64,000 nucleotides of DNA from Candidatus Metalachnospira gallinarum. Lineage in GTDB: Bacteria; Bacillota; Clostridia; Lachnospirales; Anaerotignaceae. How positions within the stretch are numbered: the first letter of the stretch is position 1; each line of letters opens with the position of its first letter. Positions 16,901 to 25,165 of the stretch are shown here, one piece after another. The stretch lies in contig CAJFHC010000010.1 of the NCBI GenBank assembly GCA_904378045.1, positions 1 to 64,000 of the forward strand. The letters run 5' to 3'. The position numbers and the translations under genes were made by a program. The notes beneath the pieces are model-generated. The model ran no database searches, was not told where the DNA came from, and saw nothing but the letters and a program-made list of their open reading frames with translations.

Positions 16901-17542
16901 GCGTATCTGTTCCTTCAATATGCCGCTCCAGAAATCAATGCCTCCCTCATAGCCCTTCTTCTGCCTTTCTATGGCTCCTTCCGGGTCGGGAAAGCTTCTT
17001 AAAAAATCATATATCCTTAAAACAAGATCCTTAAGCTTTCTGTCCGATATGCCGTTGCTGTAATTCTCCACCAGATAAAGAAAATCATCAGGATCGTCAG
17101 AAGCGTACATGTCCTCGAACAGGTCGTCTATGACCTCCTCCCTCAAAAGGGCTGTCTCCGTGTCATCGGCGACCCTGAACGCCGGGTCTATTCCAAGCCT
17201 GTTGTAATTTTCTCTGGCGACCCTCAGACAGAATGAGTGTATGGTCGTTATATCCGCTCGGTTGAGCAGTACGGCCTGTCTTCTCAGGTTGACCGACTCC
17301 GGCTTTTCCGTCAGCGCCCTGCTTATGGCAGCGCCTATCCTTTCCTTCATCTCTGAGGCCGCCGCCCTTGTGAATGTGACCACCAGCAGTCTGTCTATAT
17401 CCACCGACTCCTTCTCGTCGGTTATAAGTCTTATTATCCTTTCGACCAGCACGGCGGTCTTTCCCGAACCCGCCGCCGCGGAAACAAGTATGTTGCCGTT
17501 TTTATCCTTTACAGCTCTGAGCTGTTCGTCCGTCCAACGCAT
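13955..17542 (-). CDS. addA: ATP-dependent helicase/nuclease subunit A (AddA)
   Basis: This 1195-residue subunit of the AddAB complex processes double-strand ends for RecA loading. The N-terminal UvrD-type helicase has Walker A VSAAAGSGKTAV, the motif VMTDEYQDSN, and motif V IMTIHRSKGLEFPVVFLSG. The C-terminal RecB-type nuclease shows GRADCYF and VLIDYKTDR with the catalytic Asp and Lys. Length and motif order are normal. Its usual partner addB, normally just upstream, is absent from this window; instead two small unknown genes precede it on the same strand, with an 18-bp gap to the nearer one. Confidence 0.95.
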   Translation of the reverse strand: MRWTDEQLRAVKDKNGNILVSAAAGSGKTAVLVERIIRLITDEKESVDIDRLLVVTFTRAAASEMKERIGAAISRALTEKPESVNLRRQAVLLNRADITTIHSFCLRVARENYNRLGIDPAFRVADDTETALLREEVIDDLFEDMYASDDPDDFLYLVENYSNGISDRKLKDLVLRIYDFLRSFPDPEGAIERQKKGYEGGIDFWSGILKEQIRVYIKGALELTRIALDTAHLTGPETYIPALENDIEQMKEILEAADGDMAEFYSAIRSMTFTALSRKKCDSPTKEKVKGLRDKAKKIFSSIGEKFLVRDPEEMEKDISEAKKAVFPLLDLVREFGDRFSAEKRQRRIADYGDLEHYCLTALTEEGCDMAHPVKSEAAKELTEKYIYVMTDEYQDSNAVQETVLNLVSNGANRFMVGDVKQSIYGFRLADPDIFTEKYNAFSLESGAENERIDMFSNFRSRKEILDGINFIFMQLMQRELGGIDYDEKASLHAGAEFPKYMGEAKVGGAVEIDVIKKNIEEEETAESDEEEGDAGEREMNFVADRINGLMYGKDRLEVYDAGLGDYRPLRFSDIVIIMRKKTKGADFVDILRRKGIPASADVGTGFLETPEIMTILSFLRIIDNPRQDIPLASALRSMAYGLTADELLTIKLESGLEEFWECVNFYAENGRNPRIRDVLRKFLAQLNGWRNMAIDENINDLIWAVYTQTGYYDMVGVLPEGKLRQMNLLKLVQKASDYDSISFKGLFDFIRYIEKIDKNDVELDTASGLASEGVRIMTIHRSKGLEFPVVFLSGCGGYFNRTDSGASVVLHKELGIGAEYTDIETRIRYNPIPRIVISEKLRMEAVAEEMRILYVAMTRAKEKLIITGTSSIEPTNAGNWNLYAGRDETGLPVFDIASRNSYMDWLLMALARHRDGACLLNGEGADAKNGLYGHESEFELNFIGNVGSETVVMEDNALNTEEDRAFLRAQIEARLNWQYPYEEETTIPGTVSVSDVKRMRGIRLTHTIRKPDFYSDTKGLSASERGTAFHRVLERMDFRREYSYPDVKALVDECRLAGILSEAEAEAISVKKIQMFTASPLYKRIMSSEQIFKEEAFTVAVKPLDIYGEEKYAGLDGDVILHGRADCYFVENGEVVLIDYKTDRYNEDSEEEFHERYDIQMELYSRALEKVTGMRVKECYIFSLESGKAIPVGV

Positions 17543-17560
17543 AGCCTTTCCCCAATTCCG

Positions 17561-18139
17561 TCATGCCCCCTGAAGTCTCTGTTCAAGGGACAGATATTTA
17601 GTAAACGAGTTAAACATCGTCTCATAGGAATTATAGCAGAAATTTTCTATAAAAGCTACGGTGTGCCTTCCGAAGGCGTCTTTGGCAAAAACATATTTCA
17701 TCACAGCGGAAGCGAAAAGCTCTGAGAAGCTGCCCGAATACATAACGGCGCAGGCATAAAGCAGATCGTACATTTTGCGCTCCGCCGCGCCAAAATCAAA
17801 AGCCTTAAAAAGCGCCGAGCGCATATCCGAAGGGTTTACGCGGCTGCGCCTTATCAGCTTTATGGCATGATGAACGGCCATCAGCTTTAAAAACCGTCTT
17901 CCCCTTTCCGGCGTCATCGAATATACGTTTTCGGCGAATACATTGCCGTTCAGCCTCAGCTCAGCGAAATACTCATAGGCGTCCGCCACCGTTGAGTTTA
18001 CGCATTCCTCAAAAAACGACGAATAAAATTTGTTTTCAATACAGTATATACTCTTTAAATATTTTTCTCCTTCTTCCTCCACCGTTCTTTTAACTATATC
18101 GTGCCTACCTCCGGCGGCCCTATATAAAAAATCAAGCAT
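17561..18139 (-). CDS. Unknown protein encoded upstream of addA
   Basis: I do not recognise this 192-residue, largely helical soluble protein. The start chosen is the ATG 8 nt after GGAGG, giving MLDFLYRAAGGRHD; an earlier ATG is too close to the SD. It has several aromatic and alanine-rich helices (AVHHAIKLIRRSR, MYDLLYACAVMYSG, FIENFCYNSYETMFNSF as key stretches) and no membrane segment. It lies 18 bp before addA on the same strand, so it is probably cotranscribed. No catalytic motif is visible. Confidence 0.7.
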   Translation of the reverse strand: MLDFLYRAAGGRHDIVKRTVEEEGEKYLKSIYCIENKFYSSFFEECVNSTVADAYEYFAELRLNGNVFAENVYSMTPERGRRFLKLMAVHHAIKLIRRSRVNPSDMRSALFKAFDFGAAERKMYDLLYACAVMYSGSFSELFASAVMKYVFAKDAFGRHTVAFIENFCYNSYETMFNSFTKYLSLEQRLQGA

Positions 18140-18207
18140 AGTCATAACCTCCATGCTTGAATTTTATAATAAATATATACTTGTGTTCAAAGGCATTCCT
18201 TCGCATT

Positions 18208-18489
18208 TTACGACAGTACCCTTCTTAGATCGTCAACGGTTATGTCCAGAGAATATCCTCCCATCTCGTCCGCCAGGCTTGTAAGCACAAGATTGCCGTT
18301 GTCCCTGAAATAGAGCATATGTGTCATGGCGGCCGCCTCCGCTTCCCGAAGAGCCTCCTCAAAGTCCATTATTTCTCTGAACATTACGTCAAACATTTCC
18401 CTGTATATTTCCGTAAACTCTCTCGCGGCAGTCGTTCCCTCCGCCGAGGACGTTATCATTACTCTTACTTTGTTGTCTCTTTTACTCAT
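18208..18489 (-). CDS. Unknown small acidic protein
   Basis: This 93-residue protein starts at the ATG after AAAGGAGGAGAGCCAA. It has a basic N-terminus (MSKRDNKVRVMITSSAEG), a long amphipathic helix rich in Glu, Met and Phe, and a C-terminal alpha/beta part with GGYSLDITVDDLRRVL. It is 68 bp upstream of the other unknown gene before addA. I cannot assign a family. Confidence 0.6.
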   Translation of the reverse strand: MSKRDNKVRVMITSSAEGTTAAREFTEIYREMFDVMFREIMDFEEALREAEAAAMTHMLYFRDNGNLVLTSLADEMGGYSLDITVDDLRRVLS

Positions 18490-18563
18490 TTGGCTCTCCT
18501 CCTTTTTTACAATGATACCAACGGCTTTTGAAAAAATCAACTAATTTTATTGTGTCAAATCGG

Positions 18564-18592
18564 TTGCAATATTTTCCCCAATAGGATAATAT
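18564..18592 (+). promoter_or_regulatory. xpt promoter
   Basis: The sequence has -35 TTGCAA (18564-18569), a 17-bp spacer and -10 TAATAT (18587-18592). The leader is only about 40 nt, so there is no room for the purine riboswitch often found before xpt. Confidence 0.7.
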
Positions 18593-18637
18593 ATTACAAA
18601 ACGGATTATTTTTTGATTTTAAAACAGGGGGATGAAT

Positions 18638-19216
18638 ATGGAAGCATTAAAGAAGAAAATAATGACGGAAGGCAAAGCCATAGGAACGGATATAATCAAG
18701 GTAGACAGCTTCTTGAACCATCAGATAGACGTTGCTTTTATGAATGAGATAGGAAAAGAGTTCGCCAGGATATTCAGCGATGTTGAAGTTACAAAGATAG
18801 TCACCATCGAGGCCTCAGGGATAGCCATCGCTGCCATAGCGAGCCAGTATTTCAACTATGTCCCCGTTGTGTTCGCCAAAAAGACGGAATCCAGAAATCT
18901 TGATCCCGACAAATATCACGGAGAGGTATATTCCTTCACGAAACAGAAGGTCTATCCCATTATGATCTCCAAAAAATATATTTCCTCCGAGGATAAAATA
19001 CTTATCATCGACGATTTCCTCGCCAACGGAAAAGCTGCCCTTGCCCTTAAGAACCTCTGTGAGCAGGCCGGAGCCACGGTACAGGGTGTCGGCATCGTTA
19101 TTGAGAAGGGCTTCCAGAGCGGCGGCAAGCTGCTGAGGGAGGAAAACCATATCCGTGTCGAGTCCCTCGCTATTATCGACAGCATAGACGACGGAAAAAT
19201 AACTTTCAGAGACTGA
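18638..19216 (+). CDS. xpt: Xanthine phosphoribosyltransferase
   Basis: This 192-residue type I phosphoribosyltransferase converts xanthine and PRPP to XMP in purine salvage. The start MEALKKKI matches the family and lies 6 nt after AGGGGG. The characteristic [11 protein letters not shown] segment and the PRPP-binding loop [14 protein letters not shown] are present. It is monocistronic, with a promoter and a terminator of its own. No xanthine permease lies next to it, unlike the Bacillus xpt-pbuX pair. Confidence 0.96.
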   Translation: MEALKKKIMTEGKAIGTDIIKVDSFLNHQIDVAFMNEIGKEFARIFSDVEVTKIVTIEASGIAIAAIASQYFNYVPVVFAKKTESRNLDPDKYHGEVYSFTKQKVYPIMISKKYISSEDKILIIDDFLANGKAALALKNLCEQAGATVQGVGIVIEKGFQSGGKLLREENHIRVESLAIIDSIDDGKITFRD

Positions 19217-19223
19217 TCAATCT

Positions 19224-19251
19224 AAGGACGTTCGGTTTGAGCGTCCTTTTT
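19224..19251 (+). terminator. Terminator of xpt
   Basis: AGGACG pairs with CGTCCT around a TTCGG-containing loop, followed by TTTTTATT. Confidence 0.85.
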
Positions 19252-19302
19252 TATTGCCTTAATTTAAACTCGAAAAAGTCCCAAAGGACTTTTTCGACAC
19301 GC
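19250..19302. repeat. 53-bp interspersed repeat, copy 1
   Basis: This 53-bp sequence is identical to 21658-21710. It contains a perfect 11-bp inverted repeat CGAAAAAGTCC / GGACTTTTTCG with a 4-nt CAAA loop and ends in GACACGC. A 13-bp piece of the same end (TTTTTCGACACGC) recurs at 61303-61315. Each copy abuts, on its right, a terminator-type hairpin of a leftward gene. Confidence 0.85.
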
Positions 19303-19305
19303 AAA

Positions 19306-19327
19306 GGAGACGGCCGAAGCCGTCTCC
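19306..19327 (-). terminator. UUCG-loop hairpin after the SLH gene
   Basis: On the minus strand GGAGACGGC-TTCG-GCCGTCTCC is followed by TTTGCGTGTCG. It is a 9-bp stem with a stable UUCG tetraloop lying about 20 bp after the SLH gene, and the repeat copy 1 begins right after it. Confidence 0.75.
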
Positions 19328-19349
19328 CTCAGTCTTTATTTATCCTGTT

Positions 19350-21308
19350 TTAATCCTTTACCGTTATTGCGATACCGTCATCATCAAATCTTACCGTAAC
19401 ATCGGATATTCCGCCGCTGTTTCTTACCATGCTTCTAAGACTTTCGATATTGATGTCATCATATTCGGTGCCGTCGATATCTATTCTCGTATCCTCGTCA
19501 TAATGGAACCATAACTGTCCATAGCCATCTATATCATCTAATTCCATTTCTCCTCTTGGATAGCGATCGTCGCTTATTGTCACAGTTTCAAGCGTTCCTT
19601 CAACTTCGCTGACATAGCCCTCTATCCTCGTTACTTCTCCGTCTCTTACGGTTATATCGGCTCTTATCTCAACATCGCCGTTGACGCAGTTTATAAGCGT
19701 TTTAAGCTCGTCTATGTCTCCATCACCAAATGTAATATCCACCCTTACCGAGCTTGAAAGGTCATATCTCTTGGAGCCGATCTTGATTTTATCATCATCA
19801 ATATCTGATATCTTTCCGCTTTCTTCCTTGTCCTCCTCGTCGGGGTCGTAGTTGCTGCTCTCGGCATCAACTTCTTCAACCTCGCCGTTGTCATTCAACG
19901 TAAGCTCCGCATCAATGTATTTGTTTCCGGTGAGCTTATCATATATGTCATCGAAAAAGTCATCAATAACTCCTGTCCACTTCTTTCCGTTATATCTCAG
20001 CGTAAAGTCATCCGCCAGATCATAGGTAAAACTCTTGGAACCGGACTCTATGGTTATCTCCCTTGTATTAAAGTTCGTTATTTTTCCTTCCGTATCGCTG
20101 GTGTACTCCTGTTCAACGGCGGTGACGATCTCGGCTTCCTCCGTGGAGGAGTTGAGCTCAACGGTGACCTCGATATAGGAGTCTCCCCTTATCCTGTCGG
20201 AAAGCTGTCTGAGGGTGGCCTTTCTGCCGTCAAGGGTAATATCAGCGTCCTCAGCCACGGTGTAGTATACCTTGTCGCCCCTCTTATCGATAAGGCCGAT
20301 CTTGTATTCTCCGGCGCTTATAAGCTCGCCCTTGTCCTTATATATGTTCGTAAACTCCGGCATATTTACGTTTCCTGGGTCTTTGACAATGTCGTTGGTA
20401 ATAACTACCCTTGCCACGGAAGCCCCGTTGGAATATACCGTTACAGTGTCGCCCAGTCCCATTCCGGTAGGGCCAACATCGCTGCTGGCGTTATTGTAAA
20501 CGGGAGTAGCGTCCGTAAGAACAAATCCGGCCACACCATCGGCTGTCGTAAGTCTGAGTACATAAGTTCCCGTACTTTCATATACTGAAACCACCGTTCC
20601 CGACGTCTGCGTGTATCCCGACTCTGGATTAGCGATGTTTTTTTGTTTCATAATATCATAGGTCTTTGAGGCGATAACGGCAGTCTCAGCCCTTGTTATA
20701 TTTGCTTTTGGATTAAAATTGTTATTTTCATCTCCGTTAACAACACCCATTTTATTCATAAGCTCAACATATGGTCTTGCGGCCTGGGAAATGTTCCATG
20801 TATCGTTGAACGAGAGGGAAGTTCCGGTTGATACCGTATAGCTGAGTGCAAGTGTCTTGCCGAAAAGCGCCGTAAGATCTTCCCTCGATATATATGCGTT
20901 CTGTCCGTTATTCTTGAATTTTGTCAGGTCATACGAAGAAACTATGCCCTTTTCCATACAAAAAGCAACCGCTTTCTCCGCCCACTGATCTATGCCCTCG
21001 TTTGACATCTCCATTGAGTACCTGTTTATGCCAAGCTCGGTCACGTCAGTAGTGAATCCGCTTTTTATTGCCATTGTGTAAATAAGCTGAGCCGTCTCGG
21101 AATAGGTTATGTTTTCCATTCCTCTGAACACCCTCGCTCCGGCGCTGTTGTAGTCGCCTACCATAAGCCCGTTTTCATAGACGCTGTTTATATAGCTCTC
21201 GGCCCATTTAAGATTACTTCCGACATCGGAAAAAACCGCTCCGTAGCCTACGGAAGAAAAGGCCATGCATGCCGACGCCACAAGCGCAGTTAACGCGTAT
21301 TTTTTCAT
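19350..21308 (-). CDS. Secreted SLH-domain protein with repeated beta domains
   Basis: This 652-residue exported protein has a signal peptide (KKYALTALVASACMAFSSVGYG). Its N-terminal 220 residues look like degenerate S-layer homology motifs: FSDVGSNLKWAESYINSVYENGLMVGD as key words FSDV and YENGLMVGD, then FNDTWNISQAARPYVELMNKMGVVNGD as FNDT and MGVVNGDENNNFNPKANITRAE. The remaining 430 residues are acidic, beta-strand-rich and contain repeating units such as GKITNFNTREITIESGS and GKISDIDDDKIKIGS. It is probably anchored to secondary cell wall polymer. The C-terminal function is unknown. Confidence 0.85.
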   Translation of the reverse strand: MKKYALTALVASACMAFSSVGYGAVFSDVGSNLKWAESYINSVYENGLMVGDYNSAGARVFRGMENITYSETAQLIYTMAIKSGFTTDVTELGINRYSMEMSNEGIDQWAEKAVAFCMEKGIVSSYDLTKFKNNGQNAYISREDLTALFGKTLALSYTVSTGTSLSFNDTWNISQAARPYVELMNKMGVVNGDENNNFNPKANITRAETAVIASKTYDIMKQKNIANPESGYTQTSGTVVSVYESTGTYVLRLTTADGVAGFVLTDATPVYNNASSDVGPTGMGLGDTVTVYSNGASVARVVITNDIVKDPGNVNMPEFTNIYKDKGELISAGEYKIGLIDKRGDKVYYTVAEDADITLDGRKATLRQLSDRIRGDSYIEVTVELNSSTEEAEIVTAVEQEYTSDTEGKITNFNTREITIESGSKSFTYDLADDFTLRYNGKKWTGVIDDFFDDIYDKLTGNKYIDAELTLNDNGEVEEVDAESSNYDPDEEDKEESGKISDIDDDKIKIGSKRYDLSSSVRVDITFGDGDIDELKTLINCVNGDVEIRADITVRDGEVTRIEGYVSEVEGTLETVTISDDRYPRGEMELDDIDGYGQLWFHYDEDTRIDIDGTEYDDINIESLRSMVRNSGGISDVTVRFDDDGIAITVKD

Positions 21309-21530
21309 ATATTTATCTCACCCCTGATTAAGTTATAATATCCTGATTATGATTATATAACATAAAACAATAGTTTGCACTAAATTTCATAAAAATTTTC
21401 ATAAAAAAGCCGTAATTTTCAATATTATAAAACTTTCGGCTTCCTTGTGTCTTTCAGTCCGCCGCGGCAAAAAACGCGGAAAATATATCTAAAATCTTCC
21501 AGTATGCAAAGTTTGTCCTCAAAAAAGAAT

Positions 21531-21551
21531 GAGCGGGCATTTTGCCCGCTC
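21531..21551. repeat. Palindrome GAGCGGGC-ATTTT-GCCCGCTC, copy 1
   Basis: This 8-bp-stem palindrome recurs identically at 21713-21733, 182 bp away in the same orientation. The two copies bracket a gene-less stretch with additional palindromes. Confidence 0.8.
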
Positions 21552-21657
21552 CAGACTGTCAAAAAACTAATCCATTGTGAGCGGAAGGGTTCGGGAAACA
21601 AAGCGTTTCCTGAGTTTAATCCGCAGGCGGAATTCATTTCCGCCGAGGAAATAGGGA
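21552..21657. other. Gene-less stretch packed with hairpins
   Basis: Between the two 21-bp palindromes lie GGAAAC-AAAGC-GTTTCC (21595-21611) and GGCGGAA-TTCAT-TTCCGCC (21627-21645), then the 53-bp repeat. A 70-codon ORF crosses this area on the minus strand but has no SD and is built of repeat sequence, so I do not call it a gene. Upstream of the SLH gene, TATAAT at 21352-21357 (minus) is a likely -10. Confidence 0.6.
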
Positions 21658-21710
21658 TTTATTGCCTTAATTTAAACTCGAAAAAGTCCCAAAGGACTTT
21701 TTCGACACGC
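21658..21710. repeat. 53-bp interspersed repeat, copy 2
   Basis: This copy is identical over 53 bp to 19250-19302, including the 11-bp inverted repeat. It lies between the 3' end of ftsH and the start region of the SLH gene. The second GAGCGGGC palindrome starts 2 bp after it. Confidence 0.85.
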
Positions 21711-21712
21711 TG

Positions 21713-21733
21713 GAGCGGGCATTTTGCCCGCTC
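21713..21733 (-). terminator. Palindrome copy 2, likely ftsH terminator hairpin
   Basis: GAGCGGGC-AAAAT-GCCCGCTC on the minus strand lies 8 bp past the ftsH stop. No T-run follows; instead the sequence GCGTGTCGAAAAAG of the 53-bp repeat follows, exactly as after the hairpins at 19306 and 61316. Confidence 0.6.
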
Positions 21734-21740
21734 AAACATA

Positions 21741-23660
21741 TTATTGATTATGAGCTTCCGTATCTTTTATGTCCTCGTTTGAGTTTATTGTATCTTCTTT
21801 TGTCTGACCGCGCTCCTTTTTGACCTCATCGAATATTTCCATAAACTTTTCTCCGCTTATGGTCTCCTCGTCTATGAGGAACGCGGCTATTTTATTGAGG
21901 GCGTCGATGTTCTCATTTAGGATGTCCAGCGCCTTTTTATGGCACTTTCTGATTATATCAAGCACCTCTGCGTCGGCCTTCGCCCCCGTCTCATCCGAGC
22001 AGGTACGGCTTGTCCTGCCGTTTAGATACATATTGTTTTCCTTCTCAAGAGCCATCATATCGAATGTCTCGCTCATACCGAACCTTGTTACCATTGCTCT
22101 GGCAAGCTCCGTAGCTCTCTCAATATCGTTGGACGCTCCCGTGGTCACGTTTTTGAATATAATCTCTTCCGCTCCCCTTCCGGCAAGAAGGGCGGTTATA
22201 TCATCGAGCATCTCGTCCTTTGTCATAAGGTACCTTTCTTCCTCAGGCATCTGCATAGTATATCCGAGTGAGCCCATAGTCCTTGGAACGATGGTTATTT
22301 TCTGCACGGGCTGGGTGTTTTTCTGGCAGGCAATGGCAAGGGCGTGTCCGACCTCGTGGTAAGCCACGATCTTCCTTTCCTTCTCCGTCATTATCCTGTC
22401 CTTCTTTTCCTTTCCGGCGATCACAAGCTCGATGGCCTCCATAAGGTCGTCCTGGATGACCCTGTCTCTGCCTTCTCTTACGGCTCTGAGGGCGGCCTCG
22501 TTTACCATATTGGCTATGTCCGCTCCGGAGCAGCCCGATGTTCCCAGAGCTATCTGCTTGAGATTCAGGTCGTCGGAGGTCTTTACGTTTTTGAGGTGGA
22601 CTTTAAGTATGTCCTCTCTGCCCTTGAGATCCGGTCTGTCGACAACGACTCTCCTGTCGAATCTTCCGGGTCTTAAAAGAGCCTCGTCCAGTACCTCCGG
22701 CCTGTTTGTCGCTCCTATGACGACAATGCCCTTTGTTACGTCAAATCCGTCCATCTCGCTCAAAAGCTGGTTAAGGGTCTGTTCCCTCTCGTCGTTTCCG
22801 CCGAGGACATTTTCCCTGCTTTTTCCGATGGCGTCTATCTCGTCGATAAATATGATGCAGGGAGCGTTTGAAAGGGCGTCCTTAAAAAGATCCCTTACTC
22901 TTGAGGCTCCCACGCCGACAAACATTTCCACGAAGCTGGAACCGCTGAGGGAATAAAACGGTACCTTCGCCTCTCCCGCCACAGCCTTGGCAAGCAGCGT
23001 TTTACCGGTTCCCGGAGGGCCGACAAGCAGAGCTCCCCTGGGCAGCTTGGCGCCGATTTCCGTATATTTTTCCGGCCTGTGGAGAAAATCGACTATTTCC
23101 CTTAATGATTCCTTGGCTTCCTCCTCGCCGGCCACGTCAGCGAATGTAACGCCCGTCTCTTTTTCCACATACATCTTGGCGTTGCTTTTTCCGAATCCTC
23201 CGCCCATTTTTCTCATGGCGAATCTCATAATAAGCATTACGGCAACATAGAAGAACATAAGCGGCAGGACAAATTCCACGAAAAACGTAACTATGGGATT
23301 TGTCATATTGGGCGGAGCGTCGTATGTGACGTTATGATCGTCAAGTTTTTGAAGCAGCTCCGGATTATTTATATATCCGGTATAATATTCCTTTCTTACG
23401 CCCGAGGAACCTTCCTCGTCCTCCTTGAGCGTAAAATTGATAATGGAATTATTAAACTCAACTTCCTCGACCCTGCCTTCGTCGAGCATTTCAATAAACT
23501 CGCTGTATTTCACTTCCGAAACGTCGGACATGGATTTCCTGCCAATAATATAATTCAATGAGACCGTGAACACCAGCGCGGCAATGGCCAGCAAAAGCAG
23601 CAGTCTCTTGTCGTTTCCCTTTTTATTGTTATCATCTGTGTTTTTATTTTCCGATGACAT
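21741..23660 (-). CDS. ftsH: ATP-dependent zinc metalloprotease FtsH
   Basis: This 639-residue membrane AAA+ protease degrades unassembled membrane and regulatory proteins. Two N-terminal membrane helices (LLLLLAIAALVFTVSLNYII and FFVEFVLPLMFFYVAVMLIM as key segments) flank an external domain. Walker A GPPGTGKT, Walker B FIDEIDAIGK, the arginine-finger region RPGRFDRR and the zinc site HEVGH follow in the expected order. Length is normal. The tilS/hpt genes that often precede ftsH are not present here. Its upstream neighbour on the same strand is spoIIP, about 200 bp away. Confidence 0.97.
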   Translation of the reverse strand: MSSENKNTDDNNKKGNDKRLLLLLAIAALVFTVSLNYIIGRKSMSDVSEVKYSEFIEMLDEGRVEEVEFNNSIINFTLKEDEEGSSGVRKEYYTGYINNPELLQKLDDHNVTYDAPPNMTNPIVTFFVEFVLPLMFFYVAVMLIMRFAMRKMGGGFGKSNAKMYVEKETGVTFADVAGEEEAKESLREIVDFLHRPEKYTEIGAKLPRGALLVGPPGTGKTLLAKAVAGEAKVPFYSLSGSSFVEMFVGVGASRVRDLFKDALSNAPCIIFIDEIDAIGKSRENVLGGNDEREQTLNQLLSEMDGFDVTKGIVVIGATNRPEVLDEALLRPGRFDRRVVVDRPDLKGREDILKVHLKNVKTSDDLNLKQIALGTSGCSGADIANMVNEAALRAVREGRDRVIQDDLMEAIELVIAGKEKKDRIMTEKERKIVAYHEVGHALAIACQKNTQPVQKITIVPRTMGSLGYTMQMPEEERYLMTKDEMLDDITALLAGRGAEEIIFKNVTTGASNDIERATELARAMVTRFGMSETFDMMALEKENNMYLNGRTSRTCSDETGAKADAEVLDIIRKCHKKALDILNENIDALNKIAAFLIDEETISGEKFMEIFDEVKKERGQTKEDTINSNEDIKDTEAHNQ

Positions 23661-23856
23661 ATCTACTCCCCTTTCCTTAATACGGACACCTCTGTCTATT
23701 ATAATATAAAATCCGTCAAATGAAAGAGGCCAAAGCTAAAATATTAATTAAAACTTTATATCCGTTAAAATTTTTTATCTATAATTATTTATCTATAACC
23801 CTTTATCTAAAATCCTTTATCCCGGCATATTTAATTTTTTGTTTTGACGGGCCTGA

Positions 23857-24999
23857 TTATGTATTTTTATTTATTACCGCCACAAGTATTTCCGCCAGCG
23901 GCTCCATAGCGTTCAGCGCTTCCTCCTTTGTGTTCGTCTGCGCTCCCACTTCCACCAGCAGTGATTTGGGCAGCATATGCAGGCTGTACCTGTACGCCTT
24001 CAGATAATTTCTTCTTACAAGCCCAGGGAACATTTTGTCGCCGGCGTATTTCATGGCGAAACTGAACGCCAGATTCTCCTCAAGATTGGCGTTGTCAAGC
24101 CCCGCCGCCGGAACAAGCACGCCGTTTTCATATACTCGGCAAAGTCCGTTGAAAAACATTATCTGAGCCGTGCTTTTTCCGTCTATTTCCGTCACCAGCC
24201 TTGTGTCGTCGGCAACACCGTCCCTGTGCAGGTCTATGGCTATCTCGATGGACGGATTTTCGTCCAGTATTTGCCTTATAACCGGTTCCATTCTTTCATA
24301 CGCTCCCGTTGTCGTCATTTTTGAATCCACATAGTCGAAGCTCTCCGTGCAGTGCATCGTCTCTATGCCATACTCCGTCTCAAGTATGTCTTTCAGTCTT
24401 TCTCCCACGCCGACTATTCCCTCATCGGCTCCGGCGGACATATCGCTGTCGGCGAAGCCTTCATGGGAATGGGTGTGAAAAATGAGTATTTTGGGGCCGT
24501 CCGTATCCGTATCTATGGAAAAATCCTCGTTCAGAAATTTCTCACCGTTGAGCTCGCCATCAAGCACTCCCGTTGAGGAGTCAACTATGTATACGTTCTT
24601 TTTAAGATAATCGAGGTTCGAGTAATCCGCCTTTTCCGCCTCGGACATAACAAACAGTGTCCCGTAGTCCTCATGTTTTGGCTCGGAACCACTGTCTTTT
24701 GTTTCTTCCACATCAGCTTTTTCTTTGTCAGCTTTTTCTTCGTTATCATTCTTTTTGGATGCTTCATCCTTTTCGCCGTTGGTATTTACTATGACATTAT
24801 GCTCCTTTTCTGCGGCGTATATTTCTTTTATAAGCGAAAGGGATATTTCCCCTCCCGGCATTATTTCCGAAAGGGCTATGCTTTTCATCAGAAGTCCCCT
24901 GTCCCATGATACCGCCGAAAGGCCAAAAATCGCCAGAATAAGCAGTCCCGTCATATTTTTCTTAAAAAAAAGCCTGTAATTGAAGCTCCATTTTCGCAA
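23857..24999 (-). CDS. spoIIP: Stage II sporulation protein P
   Basis: This 380-residue peptidoglycan amidase/endopeptidase acts in the mother cell during engulfment with SpoIID and SpoIIM. I chose a TTG start (MRKWSFNYRLFFKK) because AAGGAGGAG lies just upstream. One membrane anchor is followed by a long Lys/Glu/Asp-rich linker and then the SpoIIP catalytic domain. This has ILIFHTHSHEGF (zinc ligands), IAIDLHRDG, VEVGAQTNT and EALNAMEPLA near the C-terminus. It appears monocistronic. Confidence 0.95.
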   Translation of the reverse strand: MRKWSFNYRLFFKKNMTGLLILAIFGLSAVSWDRGLLMKSIALSEIMPGGEISLSLIKEIYAAEKEHNVIVNTNGEKDEASKKNDNEEKADKEKADVEETKDSGSEPKHEDYGTLFVMSEAEKADYSNLDYLKKNVYIVDSSTGVLDGELNGEKFLNEDFSIDTDTDGPKILIFHTHSHEGFADSDMSAGADEGIVGVGERLKDILETEYGIETMHCTESFDYVDSKMTTTGAYERMEPVIRQILDENPSIEIAIDLHRDGVADDTRLVTEIDGKSTAQIMFFNGLCRVYENGVLVPAAGLDNANLEENLAFSFAMKYAGDKMFPGLVRRNYLKAYRYSLHMLPKSLLVEVGAQTNTKEEALNAMEPLAEILVAVINKNT

Positions 25000-25080
25000 A
25001 ACGACTCCTCCTTGGTACACGATCAAATTTCCTCAGAGGTAGTATATTCATCTTGCCCGGCTTATATTTCAAATTTATAT

Positions 25081-25108
25081 TTGTACTTGGCCGAATTTGT
25101 GATATACT
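25081..25108 (+). promoter_or_regulatory. ychF promoter
   Basis: The sequence has TTGTAC (25081-25086), 16 bp and TATACT (25103-25108). The short leader carries a GC-rich hairpin GCGCCC/GGGCGC at 25122-25139. Confidence 0.55.
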
Positions 25109-25165
25109 TGTATTTAGCCATGCGCCCGCGCGAGGGCGCAACAACATATGAAAGGACGAAACAAT

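Noticed and set aside
18541-18637. Purine riboswitch upstream of xpt
   Set aside because: The promoter leaves a leader of only about 40 nt with none of the conserved aptamer words.
21425-21637. 70-codon leftward ORF between ftsH and the SLH gene
   Set aside because: It is made of palindromic repeat sequence, lacks an SD and overlaps the hairpin array.
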